Assembly (NCBI GenBank): GCA_003254925.1
Contig: QANZ01023510.1
Location: 179,247-243,246 of the forward strand
DNA: 64,000 nucleotides
DNA from: Chamaecrista fasciculata
Taxonomy: Eukaryota; Streptophyta; Magnoliopsida; Fabales; Fabaceae
Reading direction: 5' to 3'
Below are positions 13,456 through 27,799 of the stretch, piece by piece. The notes beneath the pieces are model-generated. The model saw only the letters and a program-made list of their open reading frames with translations, was not told the origin of the DNA and made no database searches. Within the stretch, counting starts at the first letter, position 1. Each line of letters opens with the position of its first letter. The position numbers and the translations under genes are program-made.

Positions 13456-14030
13456 GGTCAAAAGGTCATTTTGGTCATAAACGTATACCCTAATGTTCAT
13501 TTTAGTCCATTATGTTTCAAAATGTTCAAATTGGTCCTAAATGTTAGCAAAATGATTCATTTTGGTCCTAAATATTGGTAAAATGTTTCATTTTGGTTTC
13601 AAACTATTGAGTTTGGTCATATTTCTCTTGTCTCTCATTTCAAGTTCAAAGAACTTATTAAGAGGAACTTGTAACTCTAAATTCATCGCATTCGAATTTG
13701 AAAATGAGAGATATATAATCAACTTTATTTATTTGACTACGAAACGAGAGGTTTATTTTTAGAACCGATTTAACCTTGTTTGTTGGCGGCCCCAACTGGA
13801 TAAAGAAAGTACTCTTCGAGAACAATATGTAGCTCTAAACCCGTCACGTGTGAATTTGCAACAAGTCATATTCAATAGTTGGGGATCTAAATGAAACATT
13901 TTGCAAATATTAAGGATCAATTTGAACATTTTAAAATATAATGGACCAAAATGAATATTAGGGCATACATTTAGGACCAAAATGAACATTTTTTCTTTTT
14001 TTGGCCAATGACCAAAATGAACCTTTAACC
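13456..14030. mobile_element. Mutator-type MITE with 9-bp TSD, next to OFP gene
   Basis: A 575-bp element whose left end (GGTCAAAAGGTCATTTTGGT) is matched in reverse complement at its right end (GGTTAAAGGTTCATTTTGGT). Long inner arms repeat phrases such as TTCATTTTGGTCC. The exact 9-bp duplication TAGAGAAAA flanks it at 13447-13455 and 14031-14039. Nine-base duplications and long terminal inverted repeats are typical of Mutator-like elements. No transposase is present. It ends 140 bp before the OFP start codon. A truncated relative lies at 18510-18640. Confidence 0.85.
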
Positions 14031-14170
14031 TAGAGAAAAAGAGAAAACATAAAGTAGCACATATTAAATACATTATAAGTCAAATATAAAAGACCCAAAG
14101 AAAGCCAAACTCTATCTAATATACATGTATCTGTATCTCTGTGAGTGCGAGAGGTGTTTGCCTAAAAAAA

Positions 14171-14755
14171 ATGTCCAAAATGTTGTCTAAGCACTTTCGT
14201 CTCTGTTTCTTCAACCTCAAACAATCTCCCTCCGGCGACCCTTCTACTTCCACCACCACCACCACTTCCCTTTTCAACCATGACTCCTCCGACCACCCAT
14301 CGCCGCCGCCGCCGCCAGATTTCGCCGCCGTGTTAACCTCCCAGCGATTCTTCTTCTCCTCCCCTGGCCTCTCCAACTCCATAATCGAATCCCCCGACAC
14401 TCGTCCTCCGACCACCACCCATACGACGTCGTCTTCGCCGTCGTCGGTGGTGGCCGGAAGCGGTGTCGGCGTCGGAGTGCCGAAATACTCTGTAAATCCG
14501 TATTTGGATTTCCGTCGGTCTATGCAAGAAATGATCGAGTCACGTGAATCTGTTGATGTGAGAGAAGATTGGGATTACCTTCATGATCTTCTATTGTGTT
14601 ATCTCGCTCTCAATCCTTCTCATACTCACAGGTATATCGTTCGTGCTTTCACCGACCTCGTCGTCGATCTCTTGTCCTCCGCCGTGCCGGAAACCACTTT
14701 CTGCCGGAAAACCCGCCGCCGCCGCCACAAAAGTTTCTCTTGCCGCCTGGTATAG
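14171..14755 (+). CDS. OVATE family protein (OFP11-like transcriptional repressor)
   Basis: A single-exon gene of 194 aa starting at the ATG at 14171 (MSKMLSKHFRLCF); a second ATG at 14180 is also possible. The N-terminal half is low-complexity Ser/Thr/Pro with a Pro run. Residues ~110-175 form the OVATE domain: YSVNPYLDFRRSMQEMI, DWDYLHDLLLCYLALN, HRYIVRAFTDLV. The C-terminus is Arg-rich. OVATE proteins are plant-specific nuclear regulators that act with TALE homeodomain (KNOX/BELL) and TRM proteins on organ shape and cell walls. The assignment to OFP11 rests on neighbourhood (adjacent to SecE1 and OAS-TL, as I recall for At4g14860), not on phylogeny. The coding GC content is much higher than in the surrounding DNA. 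Its 5' flank is cut short by a MITE ending at 14030. Confidence 0.9.
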   Translation: MSKMLSKHFRLCFFNLKQSPSGDPSTSTTTTTSLFNHDSSDHPSPPPPPDFAAVLTSQRFFFSSPGLSNSIIESPDTRPPTTTHTTSSSPSSVVAGSGVGVGVPKYSVNPYLDFRRSMQEMIESRESVDVREDWDYLHDLLLCYLALNPSHTHRYIVRAFTDLVVDLLSSAVPETTFCRKTRRRRHKSFSCRLV

Positions 14756-16374
14756 TTATGTATGTATAGTGTCTAATTGAAATAAGTAACATCAAAGACT
14801 CTTTTTTTACCTCGGTATGGATGTGGATCATGGTGGAGCTAGTTTTTGTGTGAATCAGAACGGTTTAGTACATTTGAGATTGTAATCAAACTAGGATTAA
14901 TCATAATAATAAAAAAAGCTACTATTTCTTATTACCAATTTAGTTAAATTGCTTTGTCAGTACTAATTAAGTTCTATATTGTTTTGATGATCATTTTTTA
15001 TTTCTCTTTCTTTTTTTTGGTGGAAATTTTATTTATCTTTTTTAGAAGAAACATAGTAATTACAATTGGAAACTAACAATTGATCTCCCTTTCCATGTAA
15101 GTTTAGACAATTGGTGACAAACTGTTTTATTAAATATAGTAGCTTTGTGGATCTAAATGTCACAAATCTAATTCGATCTATCTTTACTTAACTTTATAAG
15201 TTCTGTTATTTTGATACTTTGTTATAAATAATTCATTTAATTTCGCAAATATATTAAGAGATTATGATATTCGGCGCACTAATTCTCAACAAACAACGAC
15301 TATGAAGTAATGGCGGTTGTGTTTGCCGTTGTTCGGCTTTATTTTATTATTATTATTTTAATTTGCTTTGACAATGGTGAAAGGGGATTGGGATTGAACA
15401 ATGAAGACAAAGCAAAATTGTATTTTGAGGATCACCATTCACAGAACCGAGGATACGTGTGGGAGAGAGACATAAGACATTCGTGTCTCGATGCTGTTTT
15501 GTTATTATTTTAGTTTTTCTACATTGTCACTTTGTTATGCATTTATGTAGAAATTAAACACAACTCCTTCTGGGTATTCTTAATCGTTTCTTTTTTCTGC
15601 GAAGACAAGACAAGCCAAAAACAATTAATTGCATTTTGAGGGAATTATTGAATAACCTTTTTGACAGACACTGTACACTGTAGGTGTAGGTGACAAATTA
15701 AAGTAGTTCGTTTATTGTCCTTGCATTCGCTTCGTGTGGTCCTACGTACGTACTTTTATTATTGTGTAACTTGATGAGGAGGAGCTTTTAATTAGCCTTT
15801 TACCCAGAAATTCAGAGAGAAAGCATTTAATTTTTGTCATTGAATGCTACGTACAATATTGGTGGGCTTTGTGTTTCTCCAGAACCATGTCCTTTATCAA
15901 GTTAATTACTTTGGGTGCAGTAGCATTGGTACAAACAAAAGGCTTCTCAGTCAACAGACCAAAATAATATGAAAATATTCTATAGTAAATTAATTAAGTA
16001 CTATATATCTTCAATTATATTCTTTATCATAGCATATAAAGTATAACGATAAGGGATAGAAAAAAATTGGGAAAACAAGAAGGTTCGTGGGAAAGATGAA
16101 AAGAATTTTAATATATATATTGGAAGGTGTTGCTTTTGCTGGTATGGCTTTTTCCTTTCCTTTTTAGTTTTTCCCTCATGATGAATAATGTAGCTTTTTT
16201 TATAAAAAAAATATTATAATGCATAAAAAGATGTAATACAAACCTAGCAAGGACAATATTCAATAGCGAAACTGAACTCACAGCAAAAACACGTAAGATT
16301 CTCTACCAACTATAAGCACCGGAAAGCTAATTTGTGAATTAATATAATGCTCAAAATTGTCTCTCTTCTCTACC

Positions 16375-16523
16375 AAATATGTATGTGAAATAAATAAGGG
16401 ACTAAATTGTTAACTTAATAAAGAAAGAGAGACCAAATAGTAAATTTTTTCTTATTTTTAATTTCATAGACTATAGTTTTAAACATGGACGACCAGAAAG
16501 GGGTGAAGCCATATAATATAAGA
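16375..16523 (-). mobile_element. Mini-Helitron relic (3' end missing)
   Basis: On the minus strand the sequence starts A|TCTTATATTATATGGCTTC and runs closely parallel to the element at 17517-17686. It stops at the ACATACATATTT block, before the hairpin and the CTAG terminus. It is probably a truncated copy. Confidence 0.65.
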
Positions 16524-17516
16524 TATAAATAAACATCTATATCTATATATATATATATATTGCTATTAGCCAACCTTGCTCTGTTACAATGACAAAAAAT
16601 TAAAGGCGAACTCAATTAAGAGCATTTTTTTTTTGTGATAGTTAAGGGCACTTTAATTATATAATGAAACATCTTCACTCACCACATGTATAATAACATA
16701 AATGCATGTATGTATGTATATACATATATATATATATTTTGTTTCTTTATTTTTTTAATGGAGGTCTCTTTATTTTTTTTATGTCACATACATACTATAA
16801 TTAAGCTAGACAAATTATCTACAATTATGTTAGACAAATTAGCTGTATAATTATTCCTATAATCCTTAATTAGAATCATGCTAACGCATACATATGTCAA
16901 TTTATTAGATTTATTTTGTTTAGCATAACTTCTTTAGATTATTCTCTGCGAATCAGTTATGTGATGAGTCTTCAAAGATTGACAAGCAAACTATAGATGT
17001 CCTAGACTCCAAAATTCAGAGATGGTCTACAGAATGTTTAACATGATCATCGAAGAACTCAAATTAAAAAATGAATCATTATGCCATGGTGATTAAAACT
17101 TAAAAAGTGTTTAGTTGGAAGCTTTAAATATAGAAAGTAGGTTCACTCTACTTTTACTAAATAATTAGTGCTACTTAATTTATATGACTTGAGAGGGGAC
17201 ACTTGGAAACAAAACCATGAGGATCCTAGAAGAGTGTTTCAACAACTGCATCAAAAGAAAGGATGCTAATCTCTTCTATAAAACAAAAATAATGAATTTC
17301 CTATTAATTAATTAAAGTTAGTTGGTTTAGGTGAGGTTATACCAAACTATTTGTCGTTGGCTGACTGAAAATTATTAAGTGTCAATGTTCATTTGGACCC
17401 GAAGTGATTATATATATATATATTAGCATTAGTTTTAGGGAGGGGTAGCTAATTAATTAACAGACCTACATTATTGTGATTAACTATATACTATCCATAT
17501 AATATACTAGGGGCTT

Positions 17517-17686
17517 TGCGTGCCCTTACGGGCACGCAAATATGTATGTAAAATAAATAAGGGACTAAATTGTTAACTTAGTAAAGAAAGAGAGACCAAA
17601 TAGTAAATTTTCTCTTATTTTTAATTTCATAGACTATAGTTTTAAACATGGACGACTAGAAAGGGGTGGAGCCATATAATATAAGA
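17517..17686 (-). mobile_element. Complete 170-bp mini-Helitron
   Basis: On the minus strand: 5' A|TCTTATATTATATGG, then CTCCACCCC. Near the 3' end is a perfect 9-bp stem hairpin TGCGTGCCC-GTAA-GGGCACGCA, a few bases before ...CTAG|T. The TC start, subterminal hairpin, CTRR end and A/T insertion site are the hallmarks of a non-autonomous Helitron. It is highly similar along its whole length to the copy at 63305-63496, on the opposite strand. Confidence 0.85.
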
Positions 17687-18509
17687 TAGTTATATACTTC
17701 TCACTTGGACAGTTATATATACATTATTATAATAAATTAAACGAGGTTTTTTATATGTTCGAGAGGGGAAAGACGTGAAAGGATAAAATCAAAGAATGAC
17801 CTTTGTTTTCCTTTTTTATCTTTAATTTTAACCAAACGGCCAACCAGTCAAGAAATTAAAGAGAAATAGTATATATATAATCTGCAGGGAAAGCTTAAAT
17901 AAAGTAACCTAATTAATTACCGTATCCTAATGAAAGTGACTCATCAGGATTTAGAAGATCCTGGCCAAATTAAGATGAAATGAAGCACCATAACAATTGA
18001 CTTCTCAAAAAAGTCACAATGATAAAGCATATTAGAAAAATAAAATAAAATAAACACTAATAATTGGTTGGACAAGATTTGGCACCTTGTCCCTTCAAAA
18101 TAATTGAAAATAATGCAAAACATGAAAGACATGGAGAAAAGAAACGAGTCCAATTATGAGTATATATATTATTTATGATCGATTATCGATGCCCTGATGT
18201 ACAATAATAATACTTATTATATATAAGTAGTTTCCCCATTTTTCTTTGAAATAGTGAATATTCATTCATACTTTAATAGTTTAATTCAATTCTTCTGCAT
18301 TCATCTGGCTTTGCCTATGGGGGTGGGGGCCAATGAGATGCTCTTAATTTGTTCATTCTCTTGCAGCAACACATCTATCAAGGCTTGGAGTTTCCTTCTG
18401 TTTTTCTTAAATAATTTTGGTACTTCAGTTAATTCGTTGCCTTAAAATAAACATGTACCTATCCAATTAACTAAAGTATTAATATAAATTCATTGCAGTA
18501 TATAAATAC

Positions 18510-18800
18510 TTGGGTCAAACGGTCATTTTGGTCCTAAATGTATGCCCTAATGTTCATTTTAGTTCATTATATTAAAATGTTCAAATTAATCCAAAACTTT
18601 TGCAAAATGTTTGTCGTAAAATTTAAACTATTTGAACTTTATCGTCAATTCACTATTTTCCCCATATTAACGTTTGCAAAATATTTAAACTATTTATCGT
18701 CAATTTAAACTATTAAAACTATTAACGAATTAACGTTTGCAAAATAGTGAATATTCACTATAAGTAGTTTCCCCATATTTAAAACTTTATCGTCAATTCG
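18510..18800. mobile_element. Truncated Mutator-type MITE and shuffled repeats
   Basis: The segment 18510-18640 matches the left arm of the MITE at 13456-14030 (GGTCA.ACGGTCATTTTGGTC, then TATGCCCTAATGTTCATTTT). The right terminal repeat is absent. Beyond it, the phrases TTTATCGTCAATT, AACGTTTGCAAAATA, AATAGTGAATATTCA and TAAGTAGTTTCCCCAT recur in changed order. The last two are also found at about 18225-18265, showing local duplication. Confidence 0.55.
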
Positions 18801-20559
18801 TTAATATTTTATGATTGCTTGGTGAATAGTGGTAGATCTCGGGAAGGAGTGCTTTCCATATCACTTTGAAAAGCAATTACTTCTATATATAGACTTCTAG
18901 CTAGCTAGGCACTGTTATTGTTTGCATGCATAAAGACAGCAAGCGGTGCATGCTTGAATTTGTTAATAATATATGAACGGATCGATTTGTCACCTTATAA
19001 AAGAATATTTTATATTTGTCATAATGTTACACACACAAACACGTAGGGTAACATGCACGATATCTTTCTATATATTAAAGGTAAATTGAATGTCGGAGTT
19101 ATTTTAGCCTCGAATTAGAAGCCAGTTGGAATTGATTGTCAATGTTAGGTTAACCTGTTGGGGAATTAATTAACAACTAACTAATTTTTTTCTACATTAG
19201 TATCCTAAATTCTCTTATTGCGTCTACTCAGCCTTTTTCCAAAGTTGCCTGCAAAACTGTTCTCAATAATATACGTCATCAAACTTACTGCACACACCTT
19301 TAATTACATTTATTCTTTATTGAATTTTTGTTATATTAGCTCATCATCAAGATCAAGTTTCTTTTTTCGGCCAAAAAAGAAAGATCAAGTTTCTTTTAGG
19401 AACAAGGCTTTAGGAGAAAAGAAAAAGATGAAGCGACAAAATAATAAAAAATTTATAGGTGCTTTTTTCTGTTTTGGATCAAATCAAGAACAAATCAGTC
19501 AGTCAGTAACCCATGCTACAGTTATCAATGGGCTTTGATGATTGATACCCAATTGTAACATAAAGTATGATACTCATGTAGCTTGTTTATGACCGAGACC
19601 TAAAAGGTTGTAAAGCCCATAACTTATTTCTCTTTCAATGTAAATATAAGCTGACAAAAAAAAATGTGAATATAATAAATGAACAAGTATCTCTTTTGTT
19701 GTTTTGTTGTTGGTTGCTAATTAACCATTACTTATGTTTAATCCTTATGGATCCTCATGTAATTAAGTGGCGGAGAAAAATTATTTTGTGAATTGAACAT
19801 TTATGTTCTCATTTAAAGGGGTTTTGCTAACTATTGCAAGATGTTTCTGTTTTTGGCCAAAATACTATTTGCAAGATGGTTTTTTTTTTTCAATTTGCGA
19901 GTTGGGTAGTATCAAGTATCAACTATCAAGTTTAAGTCGCATTTTTGACAAAATAAAATTTTTATGTTAATTTTATTTTTAAGAGGAAATCAAATATTAA
20001 CAAAAGCACTGTTAGGGATATTAGGGATGTCCTTCCAAAGGGTCTTGTTGGTTTTTTTTGTTTTTGTTGGCTTTGTACCTTTGGGCTTTGCTGGGTTTGG
20101 GGGCTTAGCCCTTCGTTGTCTATCCAAAAAAAAAAAGAAGCACTTTGTTATTCCTAAATTTTATATTTAATATTGGTTTATTATTAATTTTATTTTCAAA
20201 ATTTTATATTTTAATCAATTTTATTTTTTGTTCTTACTCAGTTAAAAATGAACAATAAATTTTTAACTTACTAATTTATTATTATTTTTAGTTTGAATTT
20301 ATTAAAAGAAATTAGCTAAAAAATAAAACTTATCAAAATATAAAATTTTATAAAATTAACGGTGAATAAATATTTAAAAAAATGTTAAAAATTAATCTAG
20401 AGTTTAAAGAGTTTTTTTTGCCTGAATTTATGTTATCCTAGTCTTGAAAAAATAAAATGGAATATCTAAAATGCTGGCCCTTGGACGATGAGACGTACCT
20501 TGTTCATCTCTTAATTCGCTTGTCTCTGTTATCCAAAATCAGTGCGAAGGCGGACAGCA

Positions 20560-21126
20560 ATGGCGCTGCACGCTTTCCCGCGATTTCCAAATGTATCTAC
20601 CTTCCTATCACCCACCAGACACGTGTCCTCCAACGCCCAATCTCTCACTCTTAATCCCTCCTTTCATCTTTATCGATCTCGACCCATCAAAATCACCGCC
20701 TCGCCGGAAAGTCGACGGCGTCGTTTGTTGGTGGCTCACGTCGTTGAAGAGAGTCAAGATAATTCCGAGCCTGAACCTGTAAGTGCCGATCAAACCCTAC
20801 CGGAATCGGAGGAGCAACAGCCACCGGCGTCACAGCCCTCCGCCGCCGCCGCCGATAAGAGCGCCGAGCTTACGGATTTAGCGTCGGAACTGAAGAAGGC
20901 AATGGAGGAGAGGAAAGAGAAGGAAGAAAATAACCTATGGAGCGGAGTGGCGGCGGAGATTAAGGAGATAGAATGGCCGGCGTTTGGGAAGGTGTTGAGT
21001 ACTACTGGTGTCGTTGTCAGTGTAATCCTAGGGTCCAGTGTCGTTTTGCTCACGGTGAATGCCGTTTTGGCGGAACTCTCTGATCGTGTATTTGCGGGCA
21101 AAGGGGTTCAGGATTTCTTCAGCTGA
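20560..21126 (+). CDS. SECE1: Preprotein translocase subunit SecE1, chloroplast
   Basis: An intronless gene of 188 aa starting at the ATG at 20560 (MALHAFPRF). Residues 1-~55 form a Ser/Arg-rich plastid transit peptide. A Glu/Pro/Ala-rich linker follows, then a charged amphipathic helix (LASELKKAMEERKEKEE). The conserved SecE segment comes last: IKEIEWPAFGKVL leading into one membrane span (VVVSVILGSSVVLLTVNAVL) and the ending LSDRVFAGKGVQDFFS. SecE clamps the SecY channel; in plastids SecA1/SecY1/SecE1 moves proteins such as plastocyanin into the thylakoid lumen. It is convergent with the OAS-TL gene, about 1 kb away. The frame is intact and the identification secure. Confidence 0.95.
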   Translation: MALHAFPRFPNVSTFLSPTRHVSSNAQSLTLNPSFHLYRSRPIKITASPESRRRRLLVAHVVEESQDNSEPEPVSADQTLPESEEQQPPASQPSAAAADKSAELTDLASELKKAMEERKEKEENNLWSGVAAEIKEIEWPAFGKVLSTTGVVVSVILGSSVVLLTVNAVLAELSDRVFAGKGVQDFFS

Positions 21127-22149
21127 ACCTGAGACTGAGGGAGTGAAGAAGGAGGAACATCATTTCTTGGTTTGAAATTTCAGTGACTATCTCACTAAAT
21201 CTTCAATTGAAGTATATGTTGTTCAATTATGTATGTCAACGTTTGAAATTTTGATGATACTAGTGGTGATATGTCATGATTCAATTGTAAAAGGCTTGTG
21301 AACTGTCTGCTGTACAAATTGTTTTAAAAAAGTAGAGTAGTTTGGACTTGCAGGTTGAAGTGTGTTGGTTTAATCTAATTGTCCTTTAAATGTTTAATCA
21401 GAAAGTTGAGACTCCTGATTCCTGCATTCCAAGAAAGCAGTAATTACTTCTTTTTTTTTCCTATTCCCATGCGTGTGTGTAAATGGTTGAACTTGAGGGG
21501 AACATAGTAAAGGATTTCAACTACTGCAGCACCCTAAATGGTTTGTCTTGGACATTATAACAGTGCCAAAATCCATGGTAAAGAGAATGGAGGTTGTTGA
21601 TGATTTTTCAAGTACAGCACACCCTCTGGTTTATGTTGAATATAAAAGGCCATAGTTAAGAGAATGGTACTACTTTCATAGGCTGCTGCCACGGGAAGTC
21701 ACAAAATTTTACCATTGAACACTTTGCATAGGAAAGAGATCCAGTGCTCAGGCTTCAGAGGATTGCCCTACAACATCCAAAATCTCACTAGGTATTTCAT
21801 TTTATTTGTAATGCAATGATGGGAAAAGACGATGGGAAAATAGTCTCATTGCAAATACAACATTTTTGTTTTTATTTAAGAACTTGATAGCTAAACGGCC
21901 ATAAGCAAAGAAAATAAAAATATGAACTGTACTAGAGTTATTCAAAACTAATCTGATCGTAATATCAACTGAGAAAAATATAATAACACGACTTTTGGAG
22001 TCTTTGGAAAGAGGTTTCAACACTAATCTTATTTCAGAATCACAAACAGTTCTATGAGGGTTATTATCTTAGTCGATAGTAATTTAGCAATAGAAATCAA
22101 ACCTGAAGTAGCATAAAGCCTTAAAAGTTAAAACCCTAAAACAGGAATT
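21127..22149. other. Convergent 3' spacer (SecE1 / OAS-TL)
   Basis: About 1 kb holding both 3' UTRs. No additional coding frame, RNA gene or transposon terminus was recognised. Confidence 0.6.
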
Positions 22150-25764
<3,615 letters not shown>

Positions 25765-25785
25765 GATATCAGCTTATTATAACGT

Positions 25786-27361
25786 CTAAAAACAAGAAAA
25801 AAAAAAAATATGATTACTACCCAAACAGTTCTTGAATCCACAATGCTACCAGTTTCATATACTACTACCAAAGTACCAATGGAATCTGAAACATTTTTAA
25901 ACATGTCAAAGTCTCCATTAGTCTCTACTAATAGAAATAAATGGCATAAAAACTCAACTCTCTTAACAAAACATAAAAATGAAAATGAAAATCCTGATCA
26001 GTTAAAAACGAATGGTCCCATAGTTCTTGTGGCCACTTGATTCGGGAAACAGCTTGAATGACAGGAACTAGAAAAATCTCCAACCTTTCGCATGAGAAAT
26101 ATGTTCCATTTTCAAATCGAGTATATAATAAAAAAAGAATATAGAAATATTCTAATTACCCCATTAGTAAAAAATTCCTAGTGGTCCTTACGCACCATTT
26201 TAACGCTGAAAACAGTGCATTTCAGTAAGGAACTAAAAGACTAAAACAGACTTAGCTTTCACATGTTTGATTAAAGAACACTTCAACTGGGATCCTTAAT
26301 TAATCGTAAGATGAAAGGGGAAGAAAACTCACCTTTCGAAAGGACGCCTCTGCTCCACAGCTGAAAACGACGATCCTCGTGTGTGTGTGTGTGTGTGTGT
26401 GTGTATAATTAATTAATTAATTATTCACATATATGAACACCGAAAAAAAAGAAGAGAGTTATAATTAGCTCTTTTTTTCAGGCAAAAAAAAAAAGAAATT
26501 ATATATATATAATTAGCTCTTCTTTTTTTTTTTTTGGGCCAGATTAGAATATCCCACCCGGTTTTGCAATGCAACGGGGTATGGGCTGATCACTGATGTC
26601 AATGTGGAACCCATTTTCTGTCCCAAACAAAAAAATCAAATATGATTCCCTCTTTTTTTTTTCGGCTTCTACATATAGGTTCGGAAATATTTCACCTTTT
26701 GTTTGAATTTTTATGCCCACAATTTGGAATAAGAGGGATGAAATTGAAAATCCACATGGTTCATTTCCAACCTTTTCCTTTTGAAGTCCAAGTAAGTTTA
26801 TTCTTGTTTTTAGCTGTAAATATTTGATTTTTTATTTTGGTGAGGACTATTTGATAATTACATGTTAGCGAAGCCACTAAACTCAATTCATGATGATGAT
26901 TCTAACTCTTTTGAGTTATTGTCTGGTGATATCTTATTTGGTTTTGAACCTATTTTACTTGCATGTTTCAATTGAAGGTATTCACTTTTATTATCCAAAT
27001 GAATGATTTTTTTTTTCTTGTCAATCAAATGAATAAATTTATGCGCGTCAAAATTAAAGAAATAGCTAAGCGAAAAGGTTACAAGAACTTGTTCTAGCTT
27101 ATAAGTTATAACTAGTATTTAGAGCATACTAATATATTGATTCTAAAATATTTGCATGCATATCAGTTTAATCTAAATGGTCCTCTCATTTAGATTTGAC
27201 TAAGGGTAGGAAAAATCCCTTAATCCAACAAAAGCAAAATGGGCCCAGAAGAGAAAGTCCAGTCTAAATTTGGATTGCTTTGAGTGACGAACCTTATCCT
27301 TTCAGCCACCACACACCTTGCACTTGCACTTGCAGCATCATCCTGCATTGAAGCCACAACC
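25786..27361. promoter_or_regulatory. Divergent intergenic region OAS-TL / FdC1 with leader intron
   Basis: Contains the probable OAS-TL 5' UTR intron (26332-25786; donor G|GTGAGT and pyrimidine-rich acceptor TTTTCTTGTTTTTAG on the minus strand), a (GT)n run at the presumed OAS-TL transcription start, and about 950 bp that must carry the promoters of both genes. Open frames seen here are not supported. Confidence 0.55.
26379..26404. repeat. (GT)n microsatellite at OAS-TL 5' end
   Basis: A GT dinucleotide run of about 13 units just upstream of, or within, the presumed OAS-TL 5' UTR exon, followed by TAATTAATTAAT. Confidence 0.9.
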
Positions 27362-27799
27362 ATGGCAACCCTTCCATTCACACTCACTTTCACACCATCT
27401 CCCTCCTTCAACCAACGCCGTCTCTCCTCTGCTTTTCACCTAAACACCCTTCGCCGCCGTGCCTCGCGCCCTCGATTGGTCGTCCGTTCATACAAAGTTG
27501 TAATCGAGCACCAAGGTGAGACCACCGAGCTCGAAGTTGACCCCGACGAGACCATTCTCTCGAAGGCATTGGACTCTGGATTGCCCGTCCCTTACGATTG
27601 CAAGCTCGGCGTCTGTATGACTTGCCCTGCTCGCCTCCTCGCTGGCTCCGTCGATCAGAGCGAAGGCATGCTCAGCGACGACGTCGTCGACCGTGGATAC
27701 GCTCTCTTGTGCTCCGCTTACCCTCGATCCGATTGTCGAATCAGGATTATTCCAGAGGATGAGCTCCTTGCCTTGCAATTGCAAACAGCCAACGATTGA
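27362..27799 (+). CDS. FDC1: Ferredoxin C1-type [2Fe-2S] protein, chloroplast
   Basis: An intronless gene of 145 aa; ATG at 27362 (MATLPFTLTFTPSPS). Residues 1-~42 are a typical Ser/Thr/Arg plastid transit peptide. The ferredoxin fold follows (YKVVIEHQGETTELEVDPDE). The four cluster cysteines are Cys80, Cys85, Cys88 and Cys117, a CX4CX2CX28C arrangement within CKLGVCMTCPARL and GYALLCSAYP. The C-terminal extension (IIPEDELLALQLQTAND) is longer than in leaf-type photosynthetic ferredoxins, which fits FdC1. FdC1 can accept electrons from photosystem I but transfers poorly to FNR, so it is thought to serve other plastid acceptors. The first in-frame codon of the longer open frame is GTG (27284), which I do not take as the start. 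Confidence 0.92.
   Translation: MATLPFTLTFTPSPSFNQRRLSSAFHLNTLRRRASRPRLVVRSYKVVIEHQGETTELEVDPDETILSKALDSGLPVPYDCKLGVCMTCPARLLAGSVDQSEGMLSDDVVDRGYALLCSAYPRSDCRIRIIPEDELLALQLQTAND

Larger units (their letters stand above)
14756..20559. other. 5.8-kb gene-free spacer
   Basis: No supported gene. Contents: the OFP 3' region, a Helitron relic (16375-16523), a mini-Helitron (17517-17686), a truncated Mutator-type MITE with local shuffled duplications (18225-18800), several TA-rich runs, and a weak AT-rich inverted repeat at about 20160-20370. Short open frames here (for example 15310-15513, 18254-18445, 19218-19538) have no recognisable similarity. Confidence 0.6.

Noticed and set aside
15310-15513. 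67-codon ORF downstream of OFP
   Set aside because: No similarity, no splice context, AT-rich; likely chance.
20542-20559. GTG start six codons upstream for SecE1
   Set aside because: Nuclear plant genes start at ATG; the ATG at 20560 gives a normal transit peptide. The GTG starts at 14141 (OFP) and 27284 (FdC1) were dropped for the same reason.
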